From Chloroflexi bacterium OHK40 (lineage in GTDB: Bacteria > Chloroflexota > Chloroflexia > Chloroflexales > Chloroflexaceae), in assembly GCA_004367505.1 (NCBI GenBank), contig SFCB01000114.1, positions 1-64,000 on the forward strand: a stretch of 64,000 bases of DNA. Reading direction: 5' to 3'. Below the pieces are notes generated by a model. It was not told the origin of the DNA. It worked only from the letters and a program-made list of their open reading frames with translations, and did not search any database. Positions within the stretch are counted from its first letter, which is position 1. Each line of letters starts with the position of its first letter. The translations under genes and the position numbers were made by a program. Positions 46,565-55,616 of the stretch are shown here, in pieces.

Positions 46565-48427
46565 ATGCCAACCCTCCCCTTCTCGGCCCTTGTCGGCCTC
46601 GACGCCGCCCGCCAGGCCCTACTGCTGCTCGCGGTGGACCCGGGGCTCTCCGGCGCCGTGATCGCCGCCGGCGCGGGCACCGGCAAGAGTACCCTCGTGC
46701 GGGCCTTCGCCGCCTTGCTCGGCGATGCGCCCTTCGTCGAGTTGCCGGTTGGCGTGACCGAGGACCGGCTGCTCGGTGGTCTGGACCTGGAGGCAACCCT
46801 CGCGCGCGGCCAGCGGGTGCACCGCAGCGGGCTGCTGGCCCGCGCCCACGGCGGACTGCTCTACGCTGATGGCGTCAATCTGCTCGATGATAGCACCGTG
46901 AACCACGTGCTCGCCGCGCTCGATAGCGGTGTGGTGCGGATTGAGCGCGAGGGGCTGAGCGTTGTGGAGCCTGCCCGCTTCGCGCTCGTGGCCAGCTACG
47001 ACCCGGCGGAGGGGCCGCCCCGCCGCCACCTGCTCGACCGGATCGGCCTGATTGTTGCGCCGGTGGCCCGTGCTCCCGCGCCGGCCCGCGCCGAGGTGGT
47101 ACGCCGGAATGGGCACGGGGATCAGGGTGCGCCCTGGCTCGGCTTTGCGGATGAGGACGCTCTGCTCGTGGGCATGGTGCTGGCCGCCCGCGCGGCGCTG
47201 CCCGCCGTGCGGATCGCCGATAGCCAGATCGCCCAGCTGATCCAGGCGGCCCTGGCGCTTGGCGTCGAGGGTCACCGCGCCGACAGTTTCGCCGCCCGGG
47301 CCGCCCTTGCATCCGCCGCGCTCGCTGGCCGCGACGAGGTGGCCAGCGAAGATCTCGAGCGGGCCGTGCGCTTCGTGCTCCTTCCCCGGGCCACCCGCAC
47401 CCCTCAGCTCGATGAGCCTCAGCCGCCCGATCCTCAGCCACCCGAGCCCCAGCCGCCTGAGCCCGCCGATGAGCGCCGCGACGACGCGGATGACGCAACC
47501 CCGCCCCCGCCGCCCGACGAGTTGGCCGTTGAGGATCTGATCCTCGCCGCCCTCGAGACCGACGTGCCGCCCGATGTGCTGGAGACGCCCTTCACCGTGC
47601 GGCGCAGCGGGCGCAGCGGCTCCCGTGGCACCACCTCCGGTCGGCGCGGCCGCCACATCCGCTCCGTACCCGGCCTGCCCGCCCGGGGCCGCCTCGACGT
47701 GGTGGCGACGCTACGCGCCGCGGCCCCCTGGCAGGCTACCCGGAGCGCCGAGGCCCGGGCGGCAGGCCGCCGATCGCCGGCCGTCCACCTGAAGGCCGAG
47801 GATCTGCACGTTAAACAGTTCCGCAGCAAGGCCGGGACGCTCTTCTGCTTCGCGGTCGATGCCAGTGGCTCGATGGCCCTGCACCGCATGCGCCAGGCCA
47901 AGGGCGCCGTGAGTGCCCTGCTGCAACAGGCCTACGTCCACCGTGACCAGGTGGCGCTGCTCGCGTTTCGTGGTGAGCAGGCCCAGCTGCTCTTACCTCC
48001 CTCCCAGAGCGTCGAGCTCGCCAAGCGCGCCCTCGATGTGCTGCCCACCGGCGGGGGCACCCCGCTCGCGGCGGCCCTGCTCGCGGCTTACCAGGTGGCC
48101 GAGCAGGCCAGGGCGCGTGGTATCCACCGCACTACCCTCGTGCTGATCACCGATGGGCGCCCGAATGTGCCGCTCCGCCCGGACCCGGCCCACGACAAGG
48201 GCACCCGGATCGAGCACGCCCGCCAGGAGGTGCAGACGCTCAGCGCGCGCCTGCGGGCCGCCGGGGTCGGGGCTGTGGTGATCGATACGCAGCGTAGCTA
48301 CGTGAGCCGTGGCGAAGCCCAGCAGCTGGCCGCCTGGCTTGGCGGGCGCTATGTCTACCTCCCCCAGGGCCGTGGCGAGCAGATCGCCCAGGCCGTACTC
48401 GATGCAAGTAGTGAGGCACAGGGCTGA
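46565..48427 (+). CDS. bchD: Magnesium chelatase subunit D
   Basis: 620 residues from ATG 46565. N-terminal AAA+ half: Walker A GAGTGKST is intact, but Walker B reads GLLYADGVNLLDD, with Gly where BchI has the catalytic Glu, so ATP may bind yet not be hydrolysed. A proline-rich acidic linker (PQPPDPQPPEPQPPEP, about residues 286-330) joins it to the C-terminal von Willebrand A domain, whose MIDAS motif is DASGSM, with TDGRPN near the end. D is the scaffold between the BchI ring and BchH. Confidence 0.94.
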   Translation: MPTLPFSALVGLDAARQALLLLAVDPGLSGAVIAAGAGTGKSTLVRAFAALLGDAPFVELPVGVTEDRLLGGLDLEATLARGQRVHRSGLLARAHGGLLYADGVNLLDDSTVNHVLAALDSGVVRIEREGLSVVEPARFALVASYDPAEGPPRRHLLDRIGLIVAPVARAPAPARAEVVRRNGHGDQGAPWLGFADEDALLVGMVLAARAALPAVRIADSQIAQLIQAALALGVEGHRADSFAARAALASAALAGRDEVASEDLERAVRFVLLPRATRTPQLDEPQPPDPQPPEPQPPEPADERRDDADDATPPPPPDELAVEDLILAALETDVPPDVLETPFTVRRSGRSGSRGTTSGRRGRHIRSVPGLPARGRLDVVATLRAAAPWQATRSAEARAAGRRSPAVHLKAEDLHVKQFRSKAGTLFCFAVDASGSMALHRMRQAKGAVSALLQQAYVHRDQVALLAFRGEQAQLLLPPSQSVELAKRALDVLPTGGGTPLAAALLAAYQVAEQARARGIHRTTLVLITDGRPNVPLRPDPAHDKGTRIEHARQEVQTLSARLRAAGVGAVVIDTQRSYVSRGEAQQLAAWLGGRYVYLPQGRGEQIAQAVLDASSEAQG

Positions 48428-48471
48428 TCCCGCCCTGGCGAGTCCTCGTACCGACCCACGATGATCGGCAG

Positions 48472-48489
48472 GGCCGGCGTTCGCCGGCC
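48472..48489. terminator. Perfect 8-bp hairpin after bchD
   Basis: GGCCGGCG (48472-48479), TT, CGCCGGCC (48482-48489). It lies 45 bp after the bchD stop and 27 bp before the aldo/keto reductase. No U-run, so intrinsic termination is uncertain; it may instead protect the 3' end or attenuate read-through. Confidence 0.45.
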
Positions 48490-48515
48490 TACGGATGCTT
48501 TGGAGGGCCATGGGC

Positions 48516-49514
48516 ATGGAATACCGGCTACTCGGGCGCACAGGGGTGCGGGTTTCCCCCCTCTGCATCGGCGCGATGAACTTCGGCAACCCGACGCCAG
48601 AGGCTGAGGCCGCCCGGATCATCGACCGGGCCCTGGACGCCGGGGTGAACCTGCTCGATACGGCCAACAGCTACAACGGCGGCGAGAGCGAGGCCGTGAT
48701 CGGGCGTGCCCTGCGTGCGAGTGGCCGCCGTGCCGAGGTGGTGCTTGCCACCAAGGCCCACTTCCCGATCGGGCCAGGGCCTAACGACCGAGGCAACTCC
48801 CGTCTGCACCTGATGCGCGCCTGCGAAGAGTCGCTGCGGCGCTTGCAGACCGACTACATCGACCTGTACCAGATCCACCGGCCTGATCCTGCGACGCCAG
48901 TCGAAGAAACCCTCGCGGCGCTCAGCGACCTGGTGCGCCAGGGGAAGGTGCGCTATGTGGGCTGCTCCACTCACCCCGCCTGGCGCGTGATGGAGGCGAT
49001 TATGGTGAGCAAGCTGCGTGGCCACGTGCGCTACTGCTCCGAGCAGCCCCCCTACAATCTGCTCGACCGGCGGATCGAGAACGAGCTTGTGCCGCTCTGC
49101 ATGGCCTACGGCCTCGCCATTCTTCCCTGGTCGCCCCTGGCCCAGGGGGTGCTCGCCGGGCGCTACGATGATGCCTCCGCTGTGCCAGCCGACTCGCGGG
49201 CTGCTCTGCGGGGCGGGATCTACGCCGAGCGGGTGACGGCGGCTGGTATCGCTGTGGGGCGCCGCTTCGTGGCCCTGGCCAACGAGCACGGTATCCCCCC
49301 TGCCCGGCTGGCGCTCCTCTGGGTCAAGGATCAGCCGGGCATTACCGCGCCGATCTTCGGCCCGCGCACTCTGGAGCAGCTTGAGCACGCCCTACCGATA
49401 CTGGAACTGAGTCTGAGCGATGAGTTGCGCCAGGCCTGCGATGCGCTGGTCCCCCCCGGTAGCGCCGTCGTCAACTTTCACAATACCTCGGGCTGGATGC
49501 ATGGGCGGGTGTGA
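48516..49514 (+). CDS. Aldo/keto reductase
   Basis: 332 residues from ATG 48516; GGAGG lies 9 nt upstream, which favours it over ATG 48510 and 48495. TIM-barrel AKR with [19 protein letters not shown] at the N-terminus, catalytic Asp/Tyr in [14 protein letters not shown], Lys in LATKAHFP, and His in [12 protein letters not shown]-site residues fall near [14 protein letters not shown]. It resembles the YajO/Gfo-type AKR group that reduces sugars and aldehydes. Convergent with radC, only 8 bp apart. Confidence 0.9.
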   Translation: MEYRLLGRTGVRVSPLCIGAMNFGNPTPEAEAARIIDRALDAGVNLLDTANSYNGGESEAVIGRALRASGRRAEVVLATKAHFPIGPGPNDRGNSRLHLMRACEESLRRLQTDYIDLYQIHRPDPATPVEETLAALSDLVRQGKVRYVGCSTHPAWRVMEAIMVSKLRGHVRYCSEQPPYNLLDRRIENELVPLCMAYGLAILPWSPLAQGVLAGRYDDASAVPADSRAALRGGIYAERVTAAGIAVGRRFVALANEHGIPPARLALLWVKDQPGITAPIFGPRTLEQLEHALPILELSLSDELRQACDALVPPGSAVVNFHNTSGWMHGRV

Positions 49515-49522
49515 CCCACGCT

Positions 49523-50224
49523 CTACCTGCTCAAGCCCGCTAACCCGTGCTCGCGCATGCTGGTGTAGCGCCCCCGCCCGATCACCAGATGGTCGAGTAC
49601 CTCGATATCCAGCAGCCTGCCCGCGTCCACGATCTGCCGCGTCACCAGAATATCGTCCGGCGATGGCGTCGGGTCACCGCTCGGGTGGTTGTGGGCCACA
49701 ATAATCGCGGCACTGTTCCGGCGCACCGCGTCGCGGAAGACTTCACCCACCCGAACCTGGGCGCTGTTCACCGAGCCGATGTACACGGTGGCGATCTGCT
49801 GAACGCGGTTCTTCGTATCAAGCAGGACCGCCCGTAGCATCTCCTGCTCCTGGTGGCCCATCTCCAGCAGCAGCAGGCTTGCCACGTCGGCCGGCGACCT
49901 GATCTGTGTGCGCTCGTCGATTCCGGCGATCAGCAGGCGCCGCCCTATCTCCAGCGCCGCCTTCAGTGTGGCCGCTTTGGCCGTCCCAAGGCCCCGCCGC
50001 CCGCATAGCTCGTGGTAGTCGGCCCGGAGCAGCCCCGGTAACCCTCCGTGCTCGCTGAGCAGCTGTTGAGCCAGCTGCAGGACGTTGGTGCCCGGCAGGC
50101 CGACGCGCAGTAGGATCGCGAGCAGCTCGGCATCGCTCAGCGCGGCTGGCCCGACATCCCGAAGACGCTCCCGGGGCTGATCGCCATTGGGCAGTTCGCG
50201 AATCCGCCGGGGGTGAGGTGGCAT
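49523..50224 (-). CDS. radC: RadC/UPF0758 family JAB-domain protein
   Basis: 233 residues from ATG 50224, preceded by GAGGAG. N-terminal helix-hairpin-helix region ([37 protein letters not shown]), then the MPN/JAB domain with [16 protein letters not shown], the JAMM zinc motif. The older link to DNA repair is doubtful; the biochemical role is unknown. Divergent from the men operon. Confidence 0.92.
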   Translation of the reverse strand: MPPHPRRIRELPNGDQPRERLRDVGPAALSDAELLAILLRVGLPGTNVLQLAQQLLSEHGGLPGLLRADYHELCGRRGLGTAKAATLKAALEIGRRLLIAGIDERTQIRSPADVASLLLLEMGHQEQEMLRAVLLDTKNRVQQIATVYIGSVNSAQVRVGEVFRDAVRRNSAAIIVAHNHPSGDPTPSPDDILVTRQIVDAGRLLDIEVLDHLVIGRGRYTSMREHGLAGLSR

Positions 50225-50500
50225 AGGAGGGCTCCTCGATGCTGTAACGTTCAAGTCAGGCGTAGCGCAAAGAAGCGCGGCGTAGAATCGAATGGCGATC
50301 TGTTGTTGCAGCGACTCTGTCCCCTGTCCTATGTACCGTGCCAGGAGGACGGAAGATTCGCCTGGCCCGTACAATGACGGTTCGCCGCGCCTGGTCTACC
50401 CGGGCACGTGGGGCACAACGCCTGTTCAGATGCGGCCTGGCACCTGGTGGACGTTGCGCCCTGCGTGGTTCACATGGCGGAACACCGGCCAATATGGGCT
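50225..50500. other. Gene-free divergent region between radC and the men operon
   Basis: No gene supported on either strand. It should carry the leftward radC promoter, for which I see no good boxes. The rightward control elements follow at 50501-50535. Confidence 0.4.
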
Positions 50501-50524
50501 ACATTGTTCCATTTTGCACAATGT
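50501..50524. promoter_or_regulatory. Candidate operator of the men operon
   Basis: Perfect inverted repeat ACATTGT-N10-ACAATGT, arms at 50501-50507 and 50518-50524, centre to centre 17 bp. It covers the -35 region of the promoter whose -10 is at 50530, so a bound protein would block polymerase or stand in for the missing -35. Confidence 0.6.
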
Positions 50525-50529
50525 TGCGG

Positions 50530-50535
50530 TATAAT
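50530..50535 (+). promoter_or_regulatory. -10 element of the men operon
   Basis: Perfect TATAAT followed by GAGAAG, as at the sfsA promoter. No -35 at the proper distance (TTCCAT at best). About 62 nt of leader before menF. Confidence 0.65.
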
Positions 50536-50604
50536 GAGAAGGCTGGCCGCAGCGAGTGGCCGGCGGCAGAGCCGGTGCCCCGGCCGGCCGGAGGGAGCAA
50601 CAGG

Positions 50605-52026
50605 ATGATTGGTGTGAGCGTGGCCACTGCGGCCCTGCGCGAGGTGCCGCGCATGGAGGAGCAGGCCGAGCTCGCGCGGCGGCGCGCCCGCCGCCTGGGC
50701 CGCCCCGTCCTTGTGAGCGTGACTACCCGGGTGCACCCGCGCGATCCGCTGGCCCTTTTCGCCCAGGGTATGGGTGTTACCCACAACCGGCTCTTCTGGA
50801 GCCGCCCCGCTGCGGGCCTCGCCGTGGCTGGCCTCGGCGCCGCCTGGCACGTTGCCGCCAGCGGCCCCGGACGATTCGCCACCGTCGCCGCCGCCTGGCG
50901 CGATCTGATCGAGCATGCCTGCATTGTCGATGACCCGGAGCTTCCCTTCGGGGGGCCTATGGCCGCTGCTGGCTTCAGTTTTGATCCCGAGCGCCCCGCG
51001 AGCGGTCTCTGGGATGACTACCCCGATGGCTTGCTCCTGCTGCCGCGCCTCGTCCTGGCCCGCTCCGGCGACAGCGCAAGCCTCACCGTCAATGGCCTGG
51101 TTGGCCCTGGCACCTCCTCCCTCGATCTGCACTTCTCCGCCGCCCGGCGCTTGCAGGCGCTACTCGGGCGTCCCTGGCGCGCGCCAAAGGTCGGCGAGGG
51201 GGTGGTGCTCGCCGATGCCTTGCCCCCCGGCGCCTGGCGCGGGATCGTGGCCGACGCCGTGGCCGATCTGCGCGCCGGCCGCCTGGAGAAGGTCGTACTG
51301 GCCCGGGAGGTCCGGGCGCGCTCGACGATCCCCTTCGATCCAGCCGCCGCGCTCGAGGCGCTGCGCCGCGATTACCCCGACACCTTCGTGTTCGCCGTGG
51401 CCCGTGGTGGCCGCACCTTTCTCGGCGCTTCGCCTGAGCGCCTGGTGAGCCTCACCGGTAGCACCGTCTTGGCCACTGCGCTCGCTGGCTCGATCGCTCG
51501 GGGCGCTACCGCCGCCGCCGACGCTGCGCTGGGTGAGGCGCTCCTCGCCAGCGCCAAGGATCGCCACGAGCACGCCGTGGTGGTGGAGCGCATCCGCGCC
51601 GCTCTCGCCGATGTCTGCGCCGAAGTCCAGGCCCCGGCCACGCCCACACTGATGAAGCTCCGCAATGTCCAGCACCTCTTCACGCCGCTGACGGGCCGTA
51701 TCCGCGCCGACGCCGGTGTGCTCGACCTCGTGGCCCGCCTGCATCCGACCCCCGCCGTCGGCGGCCAGCCCCGCGAGGCCGCCCTGGCGTGGATCCGGGA
51801 GCGCGAGCAGTTCGACCGGGGCTGGTACGCCGCCCCCGTGGGCTGGGTTGACGCACGCGGCCAGGGCGAGTTCGCCGTCGCGCTGCGCTCGGCCCTCGTT
51901 GGCCGCCACGAGGCTTCGCTCTTTGCCGGGGCCGGGATCGTGGCCGCCTCCGACCCGGAGCGCGAGGAGCGGGAGACCCAGATCAAGCTCCGCGCGATGC
52001 TGGAGGCGCTGGGCGTGTCCGGCTGA
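50605..52026 (+). CDS. menF: Isochorismate synthase
   Basis: 473 residues from ATG 50605, preceded by GGAGGGAG. Chorismate-binding fold: C-terminal motifs LEKVVLAREVRA, FLGASPERLVSL, ALAGSIARG, KDRHEHAVVVERI, HLFTPLTGRI, LHPTPAVGGQPR and FAVALRSALV with FAGAGIVAASDPE. Converts chorismate to isochorismate, the entry to menaquinone. First gene of an operon menF-D-H-B-A-E. Isochorismate synthases for siderophores are alike, but the context settles it. Confidence 0.94.
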   Translation: MIGVSVATAALREVPRMEEQAELARRRARRLGRPVLVSVTTRVHPRDPLALFAQGMGVTHNRLFWSRPAAGLAVAGLGAAWHVAASGPGRFATVAAAWRDLIEHACIVDDPELPFGGPMAAAGFSFDPERPASGLWDDYPDGLLLLPRLVLARSGDSASLTVNGLVGPGTSSLDLHFSAARRLQALLGRPWRAPKVGEGVVLADALPPGAWRGIVADAVADLRAGRLEKVVLAREVRARSTIPFDPAAALEALRRDYPDTFVFAVARGGRTFLGASPERLVSLTGSTVLATALAGSIARGATAAADAALGEALLASAKDRHEHAVVVERIRAALADVCAEVQAPATPTLMKLRNVQHLFTPLTGRIRADAGVLDLVARLHPTPAVGGQPREAALAWIREREQFDRGWYAAPVGWVDARGQGEFAVALRSALVGRHEASLFAGAGIVAASDPEREERETQIKLRAMLEALGVSG

Positions 52027-52073
52027 TGCGCCGGCCTGCAGTTCATCCCTGACGGCGAAGGTCCGGTGATCTC

Positions 52074-53864
52074 ATGACAGATAACTCCCACCATACCGAG
52101 ACGCTCACCCGCTGGGTCGGCGCGCTCACAGACGCCCTGGTGCGCGGTGGCGTGAGCCAGTTCGTGGTCTGCCCAGGATCGCGTAGCACGCCGCTTGCCC
52201 TCGCTGTTGCCCGCCACCCGGGCGCCAGGGTCCGGGTGCACATGGACGAGCGCTCGGCTGCTTTCTTCGCCCTCGGCATGGCAAAGCAGTTGGGTGGACC
52301 GGTGGCCCTGCTCTGTACCTCTGGCACCGCCGCCGCCAACTTCCTCCCTGCAATGACCGAGGCCGACCTGGCGCGGGTGCCGCTGCTCGTGCTCACCGCC
52401 GACCGGCCCCACGAGCTGCGCGATAACGGGGCGCCCCAGACGATCGACCAGGTGCGGATCTTTGGTGGGGCGACACGCTGGTTTAGCGATCTGCCTCTCC
52501 CTGAGGCCACGCCGGAGTTGTTGCGCTACGCCCGCGCCCTGGCCGCCCGCGCCATTGCCGCCTCTCGTGGCGCGCCCGCCGGACCCGTCCACCTGAACCT
52601 GCCCTTCCGCGAGCCTCTGGTGCCTGACCGGGTCCTGCTCGCGGAGATCTACGCCGCTGGCGCCGTCCCGGTGACCGTGACGACCGGCACTCCCCGGCTT
52701 GCCGCGATGGAGGTGGCGGCCCTTGCCACCCGCCTGCGCCAGACCGAGCGGGGCCTCATCCTCTGCGGCCCGGAGTGCCCGCCAGCTTTGGCCCCGGCGG
52801 TTGTGGCCCTCGCCGAGGCGCTGAGCTATCCCATCCTGGCCGATCCGCTCTCCGGCGTGCGCTGCGGCCCCCACGACCGGAGCCTGGTGCTTTCGGCCTA
52901 CGACGCCTTCCTGCGCGATGAGCGCTTCGCCAGCCGCTATGGCCCCGAGGTGGTGCTGCGCTTCGGTGCCATGCCCACTGCCAAACCGGTGCTGCAACTG
53001 CTGCAGCGCCATCCCAGCGCCCGGACCATCGTCGTGGATGGTGGTGGCGCGTGGCGCGAACCGACCAGCCTTGCCCGTGAGCACCTCAGGTGTGACGAGA
53101 TCTGGCTCTGCGCGGCCCTGGTGGAGCACCTGGGTTCGCCGGTCGCCGATCAGGCGACGGCCGCGCGCGAACGGACCTCCAGCTCCTGGGCGCGGGCCTG
53201 GACGGCGGCGGATCAGCTGGCCCGCCAGGCTATCACCGCCGCCCTCGGGGAGCGCGCGGCCATCAGTGAGCCCGGGGTCTTCGCTGAGCTCGGGGCGCTC
53301 CTTCCCGATGGTGCAACCCTGTTTGTGGGTAACTCCATGCCAGTGCGGGATTGCGATACCTTCTTCCCGGCGGTGGGGCGCCGCATCACGATCATGGGTA
53401 ACCGTGGCGCCAACGGGATTGACGGCCTCGTCTCCACTGCTCTCGGCGCGGCTGCGGCCGGTGCCGGGCCGCTCGTCCTGGCCCTCGGCGATCTCTCGCT
53501 CTACCACGACTCGAACGGCCTCCTGGCCGCAGCGCTCCACGGGCTCAGTGCGACGATCGTGCTGATCAACAACGACGGCGGCGGGATCTTCTCCTTCCTG
53601 CCACAGGCCAGCGAGCGCGACCAGTTCGAGGCGCTCTTCGGCACGCCCCACGGGCTGGAGTTCCGCCATCTCGCCGCGCTCTACGGCGCCCGCTACACGC
53701 GCGCGGAGCGCTGGGAGGAGTTCCGCATGGCGGTGACAGAGGGCATCTTCGGGGGTGGGCTGCACCTGGTGGAGGTCCGTACGGAGCGGGCCCGAAACGT
53801 CGCCGACCACCGCGTGCTCTGGCCGCTGGTGAGCGCGGCGCTGGAGCGGAATGGGATCGTATAG
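52074..53864 (+). CDS. menD: SEPHCHC synthase (2-succinyl-5-enolpyruvyl-6-hydroxy-3-cyclohexene-1-carboxylate synthase)
   Basis: 596 residues. Thiamine-diphosphate enzyme joining isochorismate and 2-oxoglutarate. N-terminal part: VVCPGSRSTPLALAVARHPG, DERSAAFFALGMAKQ, CTSGTAAANFLPA. The C-terminal cofactor motif spans GDLSLYHDSNGLLAAA to VLINNDGGGIFSFLPQ. Length and order match MenD. The stop overlaps the region of the menH start. Confidence 0.95.
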   Translation: MTDNSHHTETLTRWVGALTDALVRGGVSQFVVCPGSRSTPLALAVARHPGARVRVHMDERSAAFFALGMAKQLGGPVALLCTSGTAAANFLPAMTEADLARVPLLVLTADRPHELRDNGAPQTIDQVRIFGGATRWFSDLPLPEATPELLRYARALAARAIAASRGAPAGPVHLNLPFREPLVPDRVLLAEIYAAGAVPVTVTTGTPRLAAMEVAALATRLRQTERGLILCGPECPPALAPAVVALAEALSYPILADPLSGVRCGPHDRSLVLSAYDAFLRDERFASRYGPEVVLRFGAMPTAKPVLQLLQRHPSARTIVVDGGGAWREPTSLAREHLRCDEIWLCAALVEHLGSPVADQATAARERTSSSWARAWTAADQLARQAITAALGERAAISEPGVFAELGALLPDGATLFVGNSMPVRDCDTFFPAVGRRITIMGNRGANGIDGLVSTALGAAAAGAGPLVLALGDLSLYHDSNGLLAAALHGLSATIVLINNDGGGIFSFLPQASERDQFEALFGTPHGLEFRHLAALYGARYTRAERWEEFRMAVTEGIFGGGLHLVEVRTERARNVADHRVLWPLVSAALERNGIV

Positions 53865-53871
53865 GACGCCG

Positions 53872-54684
53872 ATGCTCGTGCCGGTCAACGACATCCAGCT
53901 CTTCGTCGAGCGTGCTGGCAGCGGCCCACCCCTGCTGCTGCTCCACGGCTTTACTGGCAGCGCGGCGGAGTGGGAGGCCCTGGTGCCACGGCTGGCCCCG
54001 CTGCGCGAGGTGCTCGCCGTCGATCTGATCGGCCACGGCCGCTCATCGGCCCCCGCCGACCCTGCGCGCTACCGGATCGAGCGCTGTGTGGCCGACCTGC
54101 TGGCCCTGCTCGACCGGCTGGGGCACGCGCGCGCCGACGTGCTGGGTTACTCGATGGGTGGCCGGGTGGCCCTGCAGCTGGCGGCTCACGCGCCGGCGCG
54201 GGTGAGCCGCCTGATCCTCGAGAGCGCCTCGCCGGGGATCGCGAGCGACGCCGAGCGAGCGGCCCGCGCCGCCGCCGACGATGCCCTGGCCGACCAGATC
54301 GAGGCGCGCGGCCTGGAGTGGTTCGTGGACCACTGGGCCGCGCTGCCGCTCTTTGCCAGCCAGGAATCAATGCTCCCGGAGGCCAGGGCCGCCCTGCGCG
54401 CGCGGCGGCTGCGGGGGAGCGCCCGGGGCTATGCCAACAGCCTGCGCGGTATGGGCGCCGGCCGCCAGGCCCCGCTCTGGGCGCGCCTGCCCGAGCTTGC
54501 CATCCCCACCTTGCTGATCAGCGGCGAGCTCGACGCGAAGTACGTAGCCATCGGTGCCGAAATGGCCGCGCGCATGCCCGCCGCCCGCCACGCCATCCTG
54601 CCTGGCGCGGGCCACGCGGCGCACCTGGAGCGGCCAGAGGCGTTTGCCCAACTTGTGGTAGGATATGAAGAGATGAGCTTGTAG
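53872..54684 (+). CDS. menH: SHCHC synthase, alpha/beta hydrolase
   Basis: 270 residues from ATG 53872, with AGGA 6 nt upstream; an ATG at 53851 inside menD is the alternative. Alpha/beta hydrolase: oxyanion loop LLLLHGFTGSAAEW, nucleophile elbow GYSMGGRVALQL, acid in LISGELDAKY, and His in PGAGHAAHLERPE. Removes pyruvate from SEPHCHC to give SHCHC. Identification rests on position between menD and menB, since this fold is common. Confidence 0.87.
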   Translation: MLVPVNDIQLFVERAGSGPPLLLLHGFTGSAAEWEALVPRLAPLREVLAVDLIGHGRSSAPADPARYRIERCVADLLALLDRLGHARADVLGYSMGGRVALQLAAHAPARVSRLILESASPGIASDAERAARAAADDALADQIEARGLEWFVDHWAALPLFASQESMLPEARAALRARRLRGSARGYANSLRGMGAGRQAPLWARLPELAIPTLLISGELDAKYVAIGAEMAARMPAARHAILPGAGHAAHLERPEAFAQLVVGYEEMSL

Positions 54685-54705
54685 GGGCGCAGCCACGCTG
54701 CGCCC
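54685..54705. repeat. Palindrome between menH and menB
   Basis: GGGCGCAGC (54685-54693), CAC loop, GCTGCGCCC (54697-54705). It shares the GGGGCGCAG...CTGCGCCCTT core with the terminator at 34824-34847, but only two T's follow. It lies directly after the menH stop and may tune transcription inside the operon. Confidence 0.6.
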
Positions 54706-54723
54706 TTGCCCATGGAGACGACC

Positions 54724-55551
54724 ATGCCCATCAGCTGGACCAACGCAGGCGACTACGCCGACATCATCTACGAGCACGACGCCGGGGGCGAGGGGATCGC
54801 GAAGATTACCATCAACCGGCCCGAGAAGCGCAACGCCTTCCGCCCGGAGACGGTGCAGGAGCTGATCGACGCCTTCGGGCGGGCTCGCGACGATGAGCGG
54901 ATCGGCGTGATCCTCTTTACCGGCGCGGGCGACAAGGCCTTCTGCTCCGGCGGCGACCAGAGTGTGCGCGGCGATGGCGGCTACGTGGGCAAGGACCGGG
55001 TGCCCCGCTTGAATGTGCTCGACCTCCAGCGACTCATCCGGATCATCCCCAAGCCGGTGATTGCGCTCGTGGCTGGCTACGCGATCGGCGGCGGCCACGT
55101 GCTCCATGTGGTCTGCGATCTGACGATCGCCGCCGAGAACGCGATCTTTGGCCAGACGGGTCCGAAGGTAGGTAGTTTCGATGGCGGTTATGGCTCCAAC
55201 CTGCTGGCGCGTATGGTCGGCGACAAGAAGGCCCGCGAGATCTGGTACCTCTGCCGGCAGTACAACGCCGAGCAGGCGCTCGCCATGGGCCTGGTGAACG
55301 CGGTGGTGCCGCTTGAGCGCCTGGAGGACGAGGGGGTACAGTGGGCCCGCGAGATCCTTGAGAAGAGCCCGATGGCCATTCGCTTCCTCAAGGCCGCGAT
55401 CAACGCCGCCGCTGATGGCCACGCTGGGCTCCAGCAGCTCGCCGGTGACGCCACCCTGCTCTACTACCTGAGCGAGGAGGCCCAGGAGGGCAAGCGGGCC
55501 TTCCTGGAGAAGCGCAAGCCCAACTTCCGCCGCTTCCGGCGCTTCCCCTGA
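54724..55551 (+). CDS. menB: 1,4-Dihydroxy-2-naphthoyl-CoA synthase
   Basis: 275 residues from ATG 54724, with GGAG 6 nt upstream (ATG 54712 is the alternative). Crotonase fold: [18 protein letters not shown], oxyanion loop [31 protein letters not shown], and the MenB-specific [17 protein letters not shown]. Closes the second ring of the naphthoquinone. MenB ends [13 protein letters not shown], the usual tail. Confidence 0.96.
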   Translation: MPISWTNAGDYADIIYEHDAGGEGIAKITINRPEKRNAFRPETVQELIDAFGRARDDERIGVILFTGAGDKAFCSGGDQSVRGDGGYVGKDRVPRLNVLDLQRLIRIIPKPVIALVAGYAIGGGHVLHVVCDLTIAAENAIFGQTGPKVGSFDGGYGSNLLARMVGDKKAREIWYLCRQYNAEQALAMGLVNAVVPLERLEDEGVQWAREILEKSPMAIRFLKAAINAAADGHAGLQQLAGDATLLYYLSEEAQEGKRAFLEKRKPNFRRFRRFP

Positions 55552-55616
55552 GCATACGGAACCCGGAACTGCGGGCAACAGGTGCGGTGCCGGGTGCCAG
55601 ATTTTCCCCCATCGCT

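Noticed and set aside
51372-53894. 840-codon leftward frame opposite menF and menD
   Set aside because: Spans two well-identified genes on the other strand; low-complexity product, no start signal.
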